Source: Ascarosepion bandense (lineage: Eukaryota > Mollusca > Cephalopoda > Sepiida > Sepiidae). From it: a DNA stretch of 64,000 nucleotides. This document shows, piece after piece, positions 24,246 through 36,600 of this stretch. The first letter of the stretch is position 1. The number at the start of each line of letters is the position of its first letter. The stretch is from contig JBBBDQ010000443.1 of assembly GCA_037127315.1 (NCBI GenBank), positions 747,001 through 811,000 of the forward strand, given 5' to 3'. A program made the translations under genes and the position numbers. The notes below the pieces were generated by a model. That model saw nothing but the letters and a program-made list of their open reading frames with translations. It was not told where the DNA came from and ran no database searches.

Positions 24246-24582
24246 CTGAAAATAGTCCAACTTAACCTTTTGTAAACATTAAACAGATTTTTTTAATAAG
24301 TCATTTTTTTTGGTTTTTTGTTGTTGTTTTTTTGCATCAGAATTTTTTTATATTAAATATATTACTTAAATATATTAAACTAGCTTTTCATTTTGGTCTG
24401 ATATAATTTATTTAATAAAGAAAAAATATAGAATAAAATGATGATCAATGAAAAAAAAATAATCCATTTCTGTTATGATTGATATTTGTTTCATAAACTT
24501 TACAAAAAGTGAAATCATTGAGTCTCAAAAGTAAAAATAATTTTTGCAAACAGCTTCATTTTCATATCAAATATGTCACAAG

Positions 24583-24861
24583 TTAACAGTTCTCTCCCCA
24601 CACCTCTTTTTTTTTCTTTTTCTCTCTCATGGTCTGCACCTCATAATTTTTTTGCAGGGAGAGACTTCTTTTTGTAAGAATATCAACCACTTGGTGTTCT
24701 GGAGAAATCCATATGATTTCCTCTATTTCATTCTTAGCCAGCATTTCTTTGAGGATGGTCATCTCAGCTCTCAACCTTTTATCAAAAATGAGATTGGTCG
24801 AATGAGTGGCACTATTTGCTACAGAGCTGAAAGTTCTGCAGACTATGAGGATCTTTGACAA
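24583..24861 (-). mobile_element. Copia-like RNase H fragment
   Basis: This 92-codon - strand frame contains THSTNLIFDKRLRAEMTILK, EMLAKNEIEEIIWISPEHQV and VDILTKRS. The series STxxxxDKRLRxExxxLKEM, then W-x3-x-Q-x-x-D-x-LTK is the C-terminal end of the RNase H domain in Ty1/copia polyproteins. Everything upstream is lost or unrecognisable, so this is a small remnant. Confidence 0.7.
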
Positions 24862-25591
24862 ATCATGTATACACAGAATTTCACAAAGTAATGTTTTCTA
24901 ATATATACATGCTTCAGTAAGCTATAGTCTTTGCTGCTTGTGTGCTTTTGACAACTCTCCTTATCCTTTTGGATTGCCAATGAACAGGGAAGTATTTGCC
25001 ATTGCTTTCAACAATGAAAATGATATATTTTTGGTCCCAGACAGAGAATTAGAGGAAACATTGTTTACAATTACAGTCAGTACAGTCAAATGTTTTAATG
25101 AAAAAAAGAACTATTATAAATGTATTCTTTACTTATTTCAGCTGCCAGATATTATATTTGTAGAGAAGGTTGTAATGAACTGTTCTTGGTATGATGTTCT
25201 TGGTATGATGAATGTTATTTCTTTCCTAAAAATGTATTTATATCAGATTAATACTGTAATAAACACTTTGGTTATTTGAACCCTAATCCCCAGTCTTCAT
25301 TGTGTTACATTACAATGACCTTTATTTGACTCAACAAATTGAGAATTACTGCCAACCATTTATATATCATGTCTTTTAGCCAAATAGAAATGGTAGGAGC
25401 TTAAATCAGTGTAAGGTCACCTGGAAATGCAGAGGTTTCAATTTATTTAGAAATTTAACTAAAAGTAATTTATATATTTGAATAACATTGGAAGAGGAAA
25501 ATTATATTTAAAATTTTAAATAATGGCTTACTTGTTGTAACCTAAAAGATTACTAAATGAATAATAACCAAAACGGAGGTTGGAAATAAAT

Positions 25592-25990
25592 AGTAATTTT
25601 TTTTTAATCATATTGCCCCAAGCAAGACATTTTACTGCCACTGTTTTGCAGGGGGTTACATAGGAGGAAAGTTATGAGAAAGAGTAACAGGCTATAGGGG
25701 GTGTCAGGAAGTGGGTAAGAGAAGGATGAGAATACTGATGAGAGTGAAGTGGATGGAGAAAGCATTAGTGAGATAGGAAATGGCTATCGACTTTACATTT
25801 AAGTTCTTGGAGATTGTAGCTGTGGGGAAAGCAAGTAAATGGAAGGGAATTCCACAGGCGGGAAGTGCGAGAGAAGAAGCTGCTGGAGTAGAATTTGCAT
25901 TTACATTTTATTGGTTTCACAGTAAAAAAGTGGGACCTAGTTGTTAATCTTGTGGCTTGAGTAAATTTATATATAGGGGGCACCAGTGAA
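25592..25990 (-). mobile_element. LINE (CR1/Jockey-like) 3' end
   Basis: The 72-codon - strand frame 25765-25983 reads KFTQATRLTTRSHFFTVKP, KCKFYSSSFFSRTSRLWNS, LPFTCFPHSYNLQELK. This is the same C-terminal signature as at 14500-14690, and here it is intact to the stop. The 3' UTR runs to about 25592 and ends in an A-run (T-run on +). It is strongly 5'-truncated, as is usual for LINEs. Confidence 0.8.
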
Positions 25991-26129
25991 CTAAGTTCAT
26001 CGGAGCAGGTACATATTTAGCATTATTATAATTTTTTTACTTGATGAAAAAAACAACATTATCACCAATTTTCAAAAAAAACATAAAATTACCTGCAGAT
26101 TTCATGAATTTGAAAACAAGGAAAATATA

Positions 26130-26700
26130 ATGAAAAAATTTCACTTTTAAGACATTGTTAATGCTTTTTACAAATAAAAGACATTATTGCTAATATTTGA
26201 AGACATTATCGCTAAACTTTTCAATATTAATGTTATTGATATGTTTCTCTATTATGATATTGTTAATGCTTTTTCTTATTAAGATATTTCGTTTCACAAA
26301 AAGACATTATTGCTAATTTTTCACTGTTAAGACATTATTGCTAATACACTTCACTATTAAAAGACATTATTGCAAAATAATCTTCACTATTAAAAAACAT
26401 TATTGCTAATACTTTTCACTATGAAATAAATGATTGTTAATGTTTCTCTGTTAAAACACTTTATTGTTAATATGTTTCATTATTAAAAAAGCATTGCTAA
26501 TATTTATCTTTAAGTCATCATTGTTAATACTGTTCACCATTAAAGCATTATTGCTAATATTTGTCTCTATTAAAAGACATTATTGTTAATATTTGGTTCT
26601 ACTGAAAGTCATTATTGCTAATACTTTTGAGAATAAAAAAAGCATTATTCTAAAACATTTTCTTATTTAAAAGTCATTATTGCTAGTAATTTTCTGCTTG
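26130..26700. repeat. Degenerate AT-rich minisatellite
   Basis: Many imperfect copies of a ~30-45 bp phrase (ACATTATTGCTAATA, TTTTCACTATTAAA). Period varies and no frame is conserved. Confidence 0.75.
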
Positions 26701-27114
26701 GATTTCATTTCATGTTGATTTATGATTTTTTAATTCTTTTCACTATTATATTTCACTTCAAATATTTTCTCACTGCCTGTTGTCAGGTGATTTTGCTTTG
26801 CTCCGAGTAATTGACCTAAGGCTAGTACTTTTGATCTCACCCATTTTTCCACAATCCTTCTAAGCATAAATCTACTTTTTATGAAAAATTTCCATTTGAT
26901 CTCATTTTTAAAATGTGTTGAATGGTTTTCAACAGCCAATAACATAAATGTCAATTGTTTCTTGCATATATTTATCAAATAAAAAATGAAATTTTAAAAA
27001 TTTCTTCAAATAAATGAACTGATATAAACATAGAAGTAAAATTAAAACAAAATAAAGACGAGGACTTCATTAGATTTAAACAACCAAACTTTGATATTTT
27101 GGCAATGTTTAACC

Positions 27115-27317
27115 TTTGTGCCTGCAAATCGATGACGTGTCAAAAGGACAGTTATTCTCTTGACACTGTTGTTAGTGTATGCACATTTGACTCCCTTGGG
27201 AAGGTTTACTGTCTAAAAAATCAAGGATTAGAATTTTAATAAAACCCAAACATATGAAAATGAATTTATACATTTTCTTTGTTCTTTGAGAATTGACAAC
27301 AAAGACATTAAACACTA
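27115..27317. mobile_element. Foldback MITE, left part, cut by a SINE
   Basis: aacctttgtgcctgcaaa, caaaaggacagttattctct and attttaataaaacccaaaca match the left part of the element at 23590. The SINE follows directly at 27318, after aacacta. Afterwards the phrase tagattgtttattta, found intact at 23805, resumes. Confidence 0.6.
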
Positions 27318-27612
27318 GTGGATATCGGCTCGGAACGAGAAATCGGGGAACCGAGTTCAAATTCCAGTTGAATTCCTTGCATTCACTTACGTGCAAATAC
27401 CTTTGGGAAAGGTATTAATCCATCTCTTCCCTCCAGTTATGGGTTAAATAATAGGACAGATTGGGTTCTATAGCCTTGGTCGACAACCAGTCTACCACAG
27501 AAAGCAATGGCAACCTACTGCGGGATAATCTTCTGCCCAGTCAGTCATGTCTCTTTCGAGACATGATCGCCCAAGCGTGTATCACGTATGGCACTTAACT
27601 GACTGACTGATT
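27318..27612 (+). mobile_element. tRNA-derived SINE nested in a MITE
   Basis: Well preserved copy: GTGGATATCGGCTCGGAACG, box B CCGAGTTCAAATTCC, body, perfect CATGTCTC-TTTC-GAGACATG hairpin, and tail CACTTAACTGACTGACTG. The first bases of the tRNA head are missing. Confidence 0.9.
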
Positions 27613-27859
27613 GATTAGATTGTTTATTTACATAAATAATCCTATATTTGCAAACTTGTTTATCATTTTAAAACATTATTTTTAGTGGATACTTGTATTT
27701 GAGTAGATGCTCTAAAATGTATATTTATCTTCATCTACCAGCTTGAATCTTTGAGAAAAATTCTATTGAAGAAAAATTTATGCTCTCTCTCAAGATTTGA
27801 ACCTTCCCCATATTTTTTTGTATAGCTTGTAATCAGCGCAAGAGGATCCTAAATGATGT

Positions 27860-28160
27860 TAAACATCTAGAAGGATTGATATTACATAATAGTTCAGTAC
27901 ACTTTTCTTTGTTTCTCTTGCTTCAAGTCTCTTCTTTACTGGTGTGGAGATTGTCTAGCATTCACTGCCATATAGGAGGACTGATATTACATGATAGTTC
28001 AGTACACTTCTTTTTGTTTCTCTTGCTTCAAGTCTCTTTACCTGTGTGGAGATTGTTCAGCATTCATTGCCATAAAGGAAGACTGATATTATGTAACAGT
28101 TCAGTACTCTTTGCTTTGTTTTTAACAAACAGAATTTTTAGGGAACCAATATTACAATAA
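27860..28160. repeat. Three diverged ~100-bp repeats
   Basis: The phrase gatattacat(g/a)atagttcag, then cttgcttcaagtctct, then tgtggagattgt and cattcatgccata recurs three times, at about 27875, 27980 and 28080. The 94-codon frame through it is repeat-derived. No domain recognised. Confidence 0.6.
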
Positions 28161-28334
28161 TCCTACATATTATGCCTTGATCTGGAATACAGAAGTGACG
28201 GATGAAAATTTGTATTTTCCTTAATTTTGTTATTTTTTAGCATGGATTGTGTGTGTGTGTATGTTACTAATCTTGGGAATATACAGCAACAGTGTTCGAT
28301 CAGAAATTAATCATGTGACATCAAACTTGAACCT

Positions 28335-29165
28335 TTGTGCCCACAAAAAAAAAAAGAGAACCATCAATAGGACAGTTTTTCCTTTGACCTGACTAATATT
28401 TTAACTACCTTCTCTCCTTGGTAATGTTTATTGTTTTAGAAATATTTACACTATTTTATTGTTTATGGGAATAATTACCAATTGATTTGAACCTTATAAA
28501 TAAATAAGGATTTCCTCATAGTTGATTCACATGTTTAATTTAGTAAATGTTCATAAATAAAAAATTGTTTTCATATTTCTTTATAAATTGGTAAATGATA
28601 AATATTGCACTGTTGTGGTAAAGTGGATATCAGCTTAGTACAATAAATCAGGGAGCTAAGTTCGGATTCTAGTTGAATTGCTTGCCTTCACTTACACACA
28701 AATACCCTTGGGAAAAGTATTAATCCATCCCTTCCCTCCAGTTATGGGTTAAATAACAGGACAAATTGGGTTCTATAGCCCTGGCTGGCAACCAGTCTAC
28801 CACAGAAAGTAATGGCAACCTACTGTGAGATAATCTTCTGCCCAGTCAGTCAAGTCTCTTTCGGGACATGATCACCCAAGCGTGTATCATGTATGACACT
28901 TAACTGACATATTAGTTTTAATTTTTTTTAGAATGTCGTAAATATAAAATTATTCTTGTAAATAATCAGTCTAATAAATAGTTTTAATATTTTTTTGTAA
29001 ATTCTCAAGAACAAAAATTGTATCAATTAACTTTCATCTCATGTTTAGGTTCTAATACAATTCTAATCATCACTTTTTAAAACAATTAACATTACCAAGG
29101 AGTGATGATAGTTAAAAATAATAGCAGAGTCAAGAGAAAAACCGTCCTTTGTGGTTTTGCAGGCA
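28335..29165. mobile_element. Foldback MITE containing a SINE
   Basis: The left end (gtgcccacaaaa, aggacagtttttcc, aactaccttctctcc) and the inverted right end (29060-29165) show the same long terminal inversion as the copy at 23590. A SINE occupies 28607-28909. Confidence 0.6.
28607..28909 (+). mobile_element. tRNA-derived SINE nested in a MITE
   Basis: TTGTGGTAAAGTGGATATCA head, box B region AAGTTCGGATTCTAG (one mismatch from consensus), conserved body and GACACTTAACTGAC tail. Older than the copy at 27318. Confidence 0.85.
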
Positions 29166-29169
29166 TGAA

Positions 29170-30120
29170 GGCAAAATGTTGCCCATGTGACTATATATAG
29201 TTATACTTGGACATGTCTTCTTTCTACAAACTGCTCTCAATGAACAGCAAGCCCAAAACCACTAACCAAACTATTTTTGTCTGTGCATACTGTAGTGATG
29301 TTGGGTCTGGCAAGACACAATACTTAACTCAACAGAATCAGTTGTGATAGTAGCATACAATACTCATCTGGTGAAGTCACTGCAGTAGTATTGCCTTTTT
29401 CTTTTTAGACAATTACCTAGGACTACTTATCATGAATGGATCAATCTATACATTATAATATTAAAGGAGAGTAAGTGGCTCTTACCATTACACATACATT
29501 ACTTTATGTTAATAAATGATGTATGAAGTAAAATTTATCCTAAATTTAACTGGATTAGATGCTTATATATTAAGAACTAAAAATGTAATTTGCATAATTC
29601 CCTGTCCAAAATATTTTATAAGGAAGTAAGGACTTTTTAATAAATACTATTTAAATAAAAATGATTTTGGCACTCTGGGAAATTTTCTATGACAAGGTTG
29701 AATTTATTCAGATTCTATTCATCTTGTCAACCTGTTTTAGAGGGCAAAACATTTGGTTTCTTTGCTTTTCTACCCACCCCTTCATTTCCTTTGTTCTTCC
29801 TCCTACCCTCTACTTAGTTTATCCAGGAAGTTGCTATGTACTTCATTAAGCCTCAGTATATACTAAAGTCTTCCCACAAAACAGGGACGTGGCACATGGC
29901 CAATTTTATCAGAGGGAATTCCGAGTGCATACGCTTTAGTTTGCTCCTGGTTTTAAATGCCAAAATAAGCTTTTACATCACTTAATTCACTGGCTACCCG
30001 ACATATTTTAGGTGGGGTTACATGCTTTAACAGGTAGAGGGTCATCCTCACCCTGTTACAAGTTGTAAAAATGAGTAATTATATCCTCTTATTCTGTGTT
30101 TTCTAAAAATTGGTTTATCT
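29170..30120. other. Upstream of the transporter gene, nothing firm
   Basis: No repeat or ORF recognised. GC is locally higher at 29880-30060. An untranslated first exon and promoter of the transporter could lie here or further upstream. No TATA or initiator element stands out. Confidence 0.35.
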
Positions 30121-30157
30121 TTCAGAGAAAAGAAACTAGCAGTTCTAACAATCAAAG

Positions 30158-30379
30158 ATGGCTTCCCACAATGAAAATCCAAGAACCCAAGAGGTGTTGA
30201 TCAGCAGAGAAAACACCAATAGCTCAGAATTTCAACTTCTAGCAAGTTCAACCAATCCTGAGATGGCTGTTGAAATAAGAGATGGTTCCGATGTCAAGAC
30301 TGAGGTTGTGGAGATTCTTCATTCATTTAAAACAAAAGTTTTGTTGACTTTATGGGTTTTTTTTTCTTTTTTATCATTG
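30158..30379 (+). CDS. Transporter exon 1 (start codon to TM1)
   Basis: Encodes 74 residues: about 58 hydrophilic cytoplasmic residues, then the first half of TM1 (VLLTLWVFFSFLSL). The donor site is TTG|GTAAGA at 30379/30380 and ends in phase 0. Upstream, TTTATCTTTCAG at 30114-30125 resembles a 3' splice site 32 bases before the ATG, so an untranslated exon probably lies upstream. Start context is CAAAGATGG. Confidence 0.88.
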
Positions 30380-31796
30380 GTAAGAATTCAACTTGCCTCT
30401 ATTTATCATTTTATTGTCATGGATTTTGAGAAAACTCCTTAACATAAAAAATATTTGATGCTTATATTTCTTTGAAATGAATTGTTTGAACATTATTTAT
30501 TTATTTATTTTTTTATCGATACTTGTATTTAAGTAGATATTCTGTTTTTAATTAAACAGTATTATATTTATATCTACTGGCCTGATTATTTACGATAAAT
30601 TGTTATTACGAAAATGTGTGCCATTCGGCAGGATTCGAACCTGCGACCCCTATCTACATAGGGGAAGCTACCATTTGATCTGGCAACATCTTAGACTGCT
30701 CGACCACGAATGGCCTCCAGTCTAAACGAGGTTTTAACCAAGCCTATATAACACAATTTTCGATTTATTGTAACAACCATATCTGCTCTGAAATTTATCG
30801 TGATGTCAACAAATGTAAACATGTTACGGAAATTAACGAATTTTAACGGAACTTGGTTATAAACAACCGACAATTTGAAATGAATTGTTTGAACATTATT
30901 TCTTATCGATACTCGTATTTAAGTAGATATTCTGTTTTACATTATGGAAATTAACGAAGATTAACGAAACTTGGTTATAAACAACCGACAATTTGAAATG
31001 ATTTGTTTGAACATTATTTCTTATCGATACTCATATTTAAGTAGATATTCTGCTTTTTAATTAAACAGTATTATATATTTATATCTACCGGCCTGATTAT
31101 TTGCAATAAATTGTTATAACGAAAATGTGTGCCTTTCGGCAGGATTCTAACCTGCGACCCCTATCTACATTATATTTCTTTGTAGAGTTGCTACTGTTCA
31201 GTTAAAGGAAGTTTACTTTCTTCGCATAAATTAACAATTAATGAAGCCAGAATTTGTCTGAAATATTTTGTTAACAGCAATTATACAAAAAGATTTGAGT
31301 GGCTGAAAATGTTAGATATTTTCTGTCTGAATTTCTGGGATGAGTTGTTATTATTAACACTATTTGTGTTTGGATCATTGCCCTCATCTGTTACTGTTAT
31401 CACAATGTTTTGGCTGTTGTGTTCTTTAACTTTTATCAGTTTGTATCCTGACGAAGGCTGGAGGGCACAATGTCAGAAACATTGTTATAACAACAAAAAT
31501 GAGGACAATAATGTTAATGTAAATAGTTGAAGATGTTATATATTATCTGTGATTATTAATTAGTTTTCAAATTTTATATATATATGTGTGTGTGTGTGTT
31601 TGTGTGAAATGTGTATGTATATATTATTTATATATTATATATGCATGGTACTTATTGAAAAGCACTCAATATCAGTGATAGAGCTAACATATTCAGTTGG
31701 ATTGGTGTGAGTTTGTGACCCTGGGTTTCACGCTTTTGTTTGTCTGACGATCACAGAAGCATGAAATCCAGGGTCACAAACTCACATCAACCCAAC

Positions 31797-31830
<34 letters not shown>

Positions 31831-32391
31831 ACAAATGGAATTAATGTATTTTTAATTTATTTGTTTGAACATTATCTTTAATGGCTACTTGTATATGAGT
31901 AGATACCCTGTTTTGATAATTAAACAGTATATTTTTATATAGTCAAGAAATCTTGTTAAAAAAATATGCATCCTCCAGCAGGATTCGAACCTGCACCCTG
32001 CATAGACCTAGGGGAAGTCATTAATTGATTTAACGTGTCTTAACCATTCAACTACAAAGGAATTTGCAGTTAAATATTTAACCATATACATACATAAATT
32101 CCTGATTTTTCGTAATATTTATGTCTGTTCTGTTTCTGTATTCTAATGTAAACAATGACAATTTTATGAAATGTTACAAAATTAAATTAACCAACATATT
32201 TTTAATTTATTTGCTTGAACATATCAGTCCTAAGTTAAAAGCAATTGGATGTCTAACCATACTGATGAGCTGTAATACAGCAAAACAGATCTGTCTGCAG
32301 ATGACTTTATATATATATATATATATAGAAACAATCGTACCTTTGTAGCAGATATATATAGAATGATTATGTACATGTTCTAAAATATAAT

Positions 32392-32434
<43 letters not shown>

Positions 32435-33635
32435 ACCTGTTAAGTGTAACAAAAGAAAATAAAATGATTGCCAAAACTCAGAGTTAAAAATCACATACAA
32501 ATATTTATGATAAACACGAAATGATATGTATATAACATTTACAATTTTTTGCATTCAAAACAGAAACGTAGAGTTTACTACTGTCAGGCGAAGTGTTACG
32601 AAGGGGAAGGAAGGGTCAGTATCTTTACCCAGTTAAGTTAGTGAAGTAGTTTAAGTGCTATACTTTTTGGAAATCCTAAAATGTGTATATAAAGAATAAT
32701 TTCCAGTATGGTCAATGAAAAAGGTCGAAAAAATCTATTTACCCTTTTAGTTCCAGGAGGTTCTCTTTCAGGTTTTAGTTGGTTGGCAACTTTTCTGAGA
32801 GATTCTTTTGGCTGGATATAAATCCTTGAATCAAAGCCAGAGTTGATAATGTCAGCAAATCCTTTTCATAACTAACTGCTCTCTTCCCCAAACCTATTTT
32901 TATAGAGGCTAACACCTAATTTGTATATTTCTAGTATCTTTTAGAATTCTCTTAATTTTACTGGAATATTCTACAATCTTCCAAAACGTTCTATTCCTAA
33001 TTCTTCTATTTAACAACTACTTCATGTATTAAAATTTTTTCTAACAAGTAGGACTCAATAGAATCCTTTACTATAACTTTTTAGACATTAATATTATTTT
33101 TTTATGTATAAATGCATCCTCGTAACAATATTCAGTATATTTTTCCAACATTGGTCGTAATTGTTCTTGTAAACATGTTATTAACCTTTAACAGTCTGTA
33201 TGTGACTTGATTTGCTAAAGAAAAGTTTATCCTGCCACTGAAGGTGACTCTGATCCCTGAACAATAGCGTGTTTCAATTTCATAGATATGTCCTGCTATG
33301 GCAACACAAAACAACTTTGAGTGAAATCTAAACTTATTTATAAATGGAACTTTGTCTGTGTTTGTGTGTGTGTCCATTACCTATAGACTCCGAAATAGCT
33401 GAACCGATTTTCTTGAAAATTTACACAGTTGTACTGTAAGTGTTTGTGAGTGTTCTTAGCTAGGTTTTGTGTCAAGGTACCCCCGATAAATATCGAAAAT
33501 CGATAATTGAAAAAAATCGGGTTATAGAAGGAATGGTCTGATTTTAATCAAATTTGATACACTCATAGACAAAGACATAAGAAACAATATTCAGAAGTTT
33601 CAAGGTTGCCGTTCTTACAATAGTGCAGAAAATCG

Positions 33636-33671
<36 letters not shown>

Positions 33672-36600
33672 GCAAGATGTTTGTGTGTGTGTCTGTTTAT
33701 CTGCCTGTATGTCTGTATTTTTTTCAGCCCTTTTATTTTAGTTTTTGCTTCGGGTTTGGCTCTAAGTAGATATAATTGTAGTTCTTAGTCTCAGCCATGA
33801 TACCATTTACTCAGAGGACTCATTTAGCCTTCAAAATTCAGTTTATGACGAAAAAAACTTTATTTGATATCGATAGCAGGAAATGAAAATTTGACTTACA
33901 TCCATTCATTTTTCTTTCAGTCTACGGTTTCGCTTTAACTGGAAACAGCTATTGCTTTTTAGTCTTTTGTGCCAATGTCCAAAGAGTCTGAGCTCCAGGA
34001 CCATGGATTAGTTTTAAAGCTTTCATTACACCCAAGCAACACTGGCCTATACTGCTAGTACCTCGTAAATAATGAACTATTCCATTTTGATTGCATAGAA
34101 AAACAAGACAAGTTACTTGGTTTCAATGAGAAAATAAAAGAAAAAAAGAAAGGAGGCAAGATATAAGTGCTTCACGGCTGTTTTACTGAAATGGAAAAAG
34201 TTATCAATTTTAAATCTCTTCATTTGTATCCTCTTCTTAAAGGCAAAGACAAGTATTCATCCTCTTCAAAAATAAAGACAAGTATTCATCCTCTTCTTAA
34301 AATAAAGACCAGCATTCATCCTCTTCTTAAAATAAAGACAAGCATTCATCTCTCTTCTTAAAACTAGAGATAAAGCATTCATCCTCTTCTTAAAATAAAG
34401 ACAAGTATTAATATCTGTTACTAAAATAAAGACAAGTATTCATCCTCTTCTAAAAAATAGAACAAGTATTCATCCTCTTCTTAAAATAAAGACCAGCATT
34501 CATCCTCTTCTTAAAATAAAGACAAGCATTCATCCTCTTCTTAAAATAAAGACAGTATTCATCCTCTTCTTAAAATAAAGACAAGTATTCATCCTCTTCT
34601 TAAAATAAAGACCAGCATTCATCCTCTTCTTAAAATAAAGACAAGCATTCATCCTCTTCTTAAAATAAAGACAAGCATTCATCCTCTTCTTAAAATAAAG
34701 ACCAGTATTCATCCTCTTCTTAAAATAAAGACAAAGTATTCATCCTCTTCTTAAAATAAAGACAAGTATTCATCCTCTTAAAATAAAGACAAGTATTCAT
34801 CCTCTTCTTAAAATAAAGACAAGCATTCATCCTCTTCTTAAAATAAAGACCAGCATTCATCCTCTTCTTAAAATAAAGACAAACATTCATCCTCTTCTTA
34901 AAATAAAGACAAGCATTCATCCTCTTCTTAAAATAAAGACAAGCATTCATCCTCTTCTTCAAATAAAGACAAGTATTCATCCTCTTCTTAAAATAAAGAC
35001 AAGTATTCATCCTCTTCTTAAAATAAAGACAAGTATTCATCTCTTCTTAAAATAAAGACAAGCATTCATCCTCTTCTTAAAATAAAGACAAGCATTCATC
35101 CTCTTCTTAAAATAAAGACCAGCATTCATCCTCTTCTTAAAATAAAGACAAAAGCATTGCATCCTCTTCTAAAATAAAGACAAGTATTCATCCTCTTCTT
35201 AAAATAAAGACAAGTATTCATCCTCTTCTTAAAATAAAGACAAGCATTCATCCTCTTCTTAAAATAAGGAAGCATTCATCCTCTTCTTAAAATAAAGACA
35301 AGCATTCATCCTCTTCTTAAAATAAAGACAAGTATTCATCCTCTTCTTAAAATAAAGACAAGTATTCATCCTCTTCTTAAAATAAGAACAAGTATTCATC
35401 CTCTTCTTAAAATAAAGGCAAGCATTCATCCTCTTCTTAAAATAAAGACAAGCATTCATCCTCTTCTTAAAACCAAGACAAGTATTCATCCTCTTCTTAA
35501 AATAAAGACCAGCATTCATCCTCTTCTTAAAATAAAGACAAGTATTCATCCTCTTCTTAAAATAAAGACAAGCATTCATCCTCTTCTTAAAATAAAGACC
35601 AGCATTCATCCTCTTCTTAAAATAAAGACCAGCATTCATCCTCTTCTTAAAATAAAGACAAGTATTCATCCTCTTCTTAAAATAAAGACAAGTATTCATC
35701 CTCTTCTTAAAATAAAGACAAGTATTCATCCTCTTCTTAAAATAAAACAAGCATTCATCCTCTTCTTAAAATAAAGACAAGCATTCATCCTCTTCTTAAA
35801 ATAAAGACAAGTATTCATCCTCTTCTTAAAATAAAGACCAGCATTCATCCTCTTCTTAAAATAAAGACAAGTATTCATCCTCTTCTTAAAAATAAAGACA
35901 AGTATTCATCCTCTTCTTAAAATAAAGATTGACATTCATCCTCTTCTTAAAATAAAGACAAGTGTTCATCCTCTTCTTAAAATAAAGACAAGTATTCATC
36001 CTCTTCTTAAAATAAAGACAAGTATTCAGCTCCTCTTCTTAAAATAAAGACAAGTATTCATCCTCTTCTTAAAATAAAGACCAGCATTCATCTCTTCTTA
36101 AAATAAAGACAAGCATTCATCCTCTTCTTAAAATAAAGACAAGCATTCATCCTCTTCTTAAAATAAAGACAAGTATTCATCCTCTTCTTAAAATAAAGAC
36201 AAGTAGTATCCTCTTCTTAAAATAAAGACAAGTATTCATCCTCTTCTTAAAATAAAGACCAGCATTCATCCTCTTCTTAAAATAAGAATGAAAGCATTCA
36301 TCCTCTTCTTAAAATAAAGACAAGTATTCATCCTCTTCTTAAAATAAAGACAAGTATTCTCATCCTCTTCTTAAAATAAAGACAAGTATTCATCACTCTT
36401 CTTAAAATAAAGACAAGTATTCATCCTCTTCTTAAAATAAAGACAAGTATTCATCCTCTTCTTAAAAAAATAGAAGACAAGTATTCATCCTCTTCTTAAA
36501 ATAAAGACAGTATTCTCCTCTTGCTTAAAATAAAGACAAGTATTCATCCTCTTCTTAAAATAAAGACAAGCATTCATCTCTTCTTAAAATAAAGACCAGC

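Noticed and set aside
24544..24858. + strand frame of 104 codons
   Set aside because: Shadow of the copia-like RNase H fragment on the - strand.
30621..30715. A functional tRNA gene (possible UCA anticodon)
   Set aside because: The anticodon loop GATCAAA lacks U33, and the sequence is joined to a repeated body with sister copies nearby, so it is a SINE head.
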